Source: JAYWDA01 sp043747555 (GTDB lineage: Bacteria; Bdellovibrionota; Bdellovibrionia; Bdellovibrionales; Bdellovibrionaceae). From it: a stretch of 53,548 bases of DNA. The stretch is taken from positions 1 through 53,548 of the forward strand of contig JAYTOY010000022.1 in the NCBI GenBank assembly GCA_043747555.1, read 5' to 3'. The translations under genes were made by a program, and so were the position numbers. This document shows, in pieces, positions 52,409 to 53,548 of the stretch (within the stretch, counting starts at the first letter, position 1; every line of letters starts with the position of its first letter). The notes beneath the pieces are model-generated. The model was not told the origin of the DNA and ran no database searches. It saw nothing but the letters and a program-made list of their open reading frames with translations.

Positions 52409-53453
52409 AAATTTCAGGATCTTTCTGATGCTCGCCGCTGCTTTATTCTGCAAAGTTGCTTTCGGCATGGATTCCAAAGAAGTGATTGTTGCGATCGTTG
52501 ATACGGGACTTGATTTTAATAATCCCGAGCTTTCGAAATATCTTTGGACAAACCCTGGCGAAAGCGGCCTTGATGCCAATGGTGCAGATAAGGCCCACAA
52601 TGGCTTAGATGACGATGGCAATGGCTATATCGATGATGTCCATGGGTGGGATTTCGTTAAGCGCAGACCGGAAGCCCAAGATCATCATGGTCACGGCAGC
52701 CATATTGCTGGATTAGTTCTTTCGCAAATTAAAAAGGCGCCCTCTGGAGTGGTTATAAAATTAATGATTTTAAAATATTACGACCAAACTTTTCTTTCTA
52801 CGGATACCTTAGGGCACACCATCAAAGCCTTTAAATATGCGACGCAGATGGGGGCGCATATCATCAACTATTCCGGAGGCGGACCCGAGGCTAATCTCGC
52901 CGAATACCTGGCCCTTCAGCAAGCTTATGACAAGGGTGTAATGATGGCTGCAGCGGCAGGGAATGATGGCCGCAATTTGGCTTTAGGAAAATTTTTTCCC
53001 GCGACTTATCCATTACCAAATATTTTGTCGGTCACAGCCGTTGATTCGACCCATGAGCTGCTTTTGACAAGTAATTTTAGTTCTCATTTTGTTGCATTAG
53101 CAGCTCCCGGAAAAAATCAAATCTCGTGGCTTCCCGGATCCCACCTCGGCCCTATGACGGGCACCTCTCAAGCGACGGCCCTTGCCACAGGGGCCGCCGC
53201 TTCCTTTTTAATGCAAAGACCGGAATACATGTTTCGTCCTACAGAAATTATTCGCTATTTAAAAGCGGGAGCTCAAAGTGAAAAGTCTTTGCTTGGAAAA
53301 GTCCAGAATGCAGATTTCCTTGATTCAGAAGTTCCTCCCATCCTCCGGGATTCTGGCGAATCCCCATTCGGACTTACGCTCGAGGAATCAATTTCTGATC
53401 TCAGCGCTTCCACAATAGGTCCCGCGTTCCAGAATTTATCTAATAAAAATTAG
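52401..53453 (+). CDS. Secreted subtilisin-like serine protease (S8)
   Basis: This is a 350-residue protein from the ATG at 52401, which has GGAG seven bases upstream. A signal peptide (to about residue 22) is followed at once by the catalytic domain, with no room for the usual I9 propeptide. The triad is D34 (AIVDTGLDF), H98 (HGHGSHIAG) and S256 (GTSQATALATG), with N188 for the oxyanion hole. DDDGNGYIDDVHGWDF is a calcium-site-like loop seen in S8A enzymes. The last 3 coding bases lie in the 99-bp repeat. It probably digests prey or envelope proteins; the coupled RHS-like protein may assist or restrain it. Confidence 0.9.
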   Translation: MNKNFRIFLMLAAALFCKVAFGMDSKEVIVAIVDTGLDFNNPELSKYLWTNPGESGLDANGADKAHNGLDDDGNGYIDDVHGWDFVKRRPEAQDHHGHGSHIAGLVLSQIKKAPSGVVIKLMILKYYDQTFLSTDTLGHTIKAFKYATQMGAHIINYSGGGPEANLAEYLALQQAYDKGVMMAAAAGNDGRNLALGKFFPATYPLPNILSVTAVDSTHELLLTSNFSSHFVALAAPGKNQISWLPGSHLGPMTGTSQATALATGAAASFLMQRPEYMFRPTEIIRYLKAGAQSEKSLLGKVQNADFLDSEVPPILRDSGESPFGLTLEESISDLSASTIGPAFQNLSNKN

Positions 53454-53548
53454 AAACTCCCCCACACAAATGTGCGCAATAAAGTAGAATGCACACCCCA
53501 ACCAGCTATAATCTCGGACCTAACTCGTATTTAAACCTAATTTAATGC
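53450..53548. repeat. Right copy of 99-bp terminal inverted repeat
   Basis: This is the exact reverse complement of bases 1-99. It starts one base before the subtilase TAG stop codon (53451-53453), so the repeated unit is not part of either flanking gene. An imperfect dyad GTGCGCA/TGCACAC (53472-53478 and 53490-53496, one mismatch) precedes a TATAAT box. The boundary coincides with the window edge. Confidence 0.95.
53507..53512 (+). promoter_or_regulatory. Candidate -10 box in the terminal repeat
   Basis: TATAAT at 53507-53512 is followed by the GC-rich CTCGGACC, the kind of discriminator found in stringently controlled rRNA and tRNA promoters. The 17-base-spaced -35 region (GTAGAA) is poor, and the dyad at 53472-53496 overlaps it. 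The same box, reading outward, lies at 37-42 on the minus strand. Promoter activity is inferred only. Confidence 0.35.

Noticed and set aside
1..53548. The window as a circular plasmid or a linear replicon with telomere-like inverted ends
   Set aside because: A circular contig would have direct, not inverted, end overlap. The genes are core chromosomal functions (bamA, lpx, prfB, ybeY), and no replication gene or covalently closed end feature is visible. A linear replicon is not excluded but is much less likely than an assembly break.

Overview
The window looks like a chromosomal segment of a Bdellovibrio-like predatory bacterium (phylum Bdellovibrionota). This is inferred from gene content: a diderm lipid A and Bam operon, a LolC/LolD pair, a gliding-machinery-like (Agl/Glt-type) envelope cluster of the kind shared by myxobacteria and Bdellovibrio, many secreted proteases, and modest GC. 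No rRNA, tRNA, CRISPR array or complete insertion sequence is visible. No database search was possible.

Layout. (1) 103-11127, minus strand: one tightly overlapping envelope operon running bamA, skp, lpxA, a Gfo/Idh oxidoreductase (candidate GnnA), lpxB, lpxK, an LpxL-type acyltransferase, a DUF3108 lipoprotein and two GT9 glycosyltransferases. (2) 11256-18182, minus strand: a 7TM-HD phosphodiesterase and ybeY, then prfB (with a classic programmed +1 frameshift), lolC and lolD. The two groups are separated by a plus-strand REP-associated (RAYT-type) transposase gene. (3) 18327-31939, plus strand: mazG, then a vWA lipoprotein and a nine-gene Agl/Glt-like trans-envelope machine: GYF-PilZ protein, ExbB-like, two ExbD-like, giant TPR protein, small exported protein, FHA-like/TonB-like protein, outer-membrane barrel, second TPR protein and coiled-coil protein. 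One ExbD-like subunit has lost the usual membrane Asp. (4) 31942-33711: an exported zinc metallopeptidase. (5) 33921-43377: a divergent pair of operons encoding kynurenine catabolism from N-formylkynurenine to 4-oxalocrotonate and its decarboxylation, plus an atypical SDR and a branched-chain aminotransferase. Tryptophan 2,3-dioxygenase is not in the window. (6) 43415-51281: a 57-residue ORF, PPK2, an OPT transporter, Ohr, an outer-membrane protein, a parvulin that has only a CTG start, a HigA-like regulator, an ABC-F ATPase and a GGDEF diguanylate cyclase preceded by a foldable leader. (7) 51443-53453: a secreted RHS/YD-like protein translationally coupled to a subtilase.

The first and last 99 bases are exact reverse complements. 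Both outermost genes run outward into this shared sequence, which carries a TATAAT box followed by a GC-rich stretch. The likeliest reading is that the window is an assembly contig ending at two copies of a repeated locus, possibly the leaders of rRNA operons. Start sites were adjusted where a ribosome binding site, signal peptide or stop/start overlap decided the matter, and two genes appear to use CTG starts.
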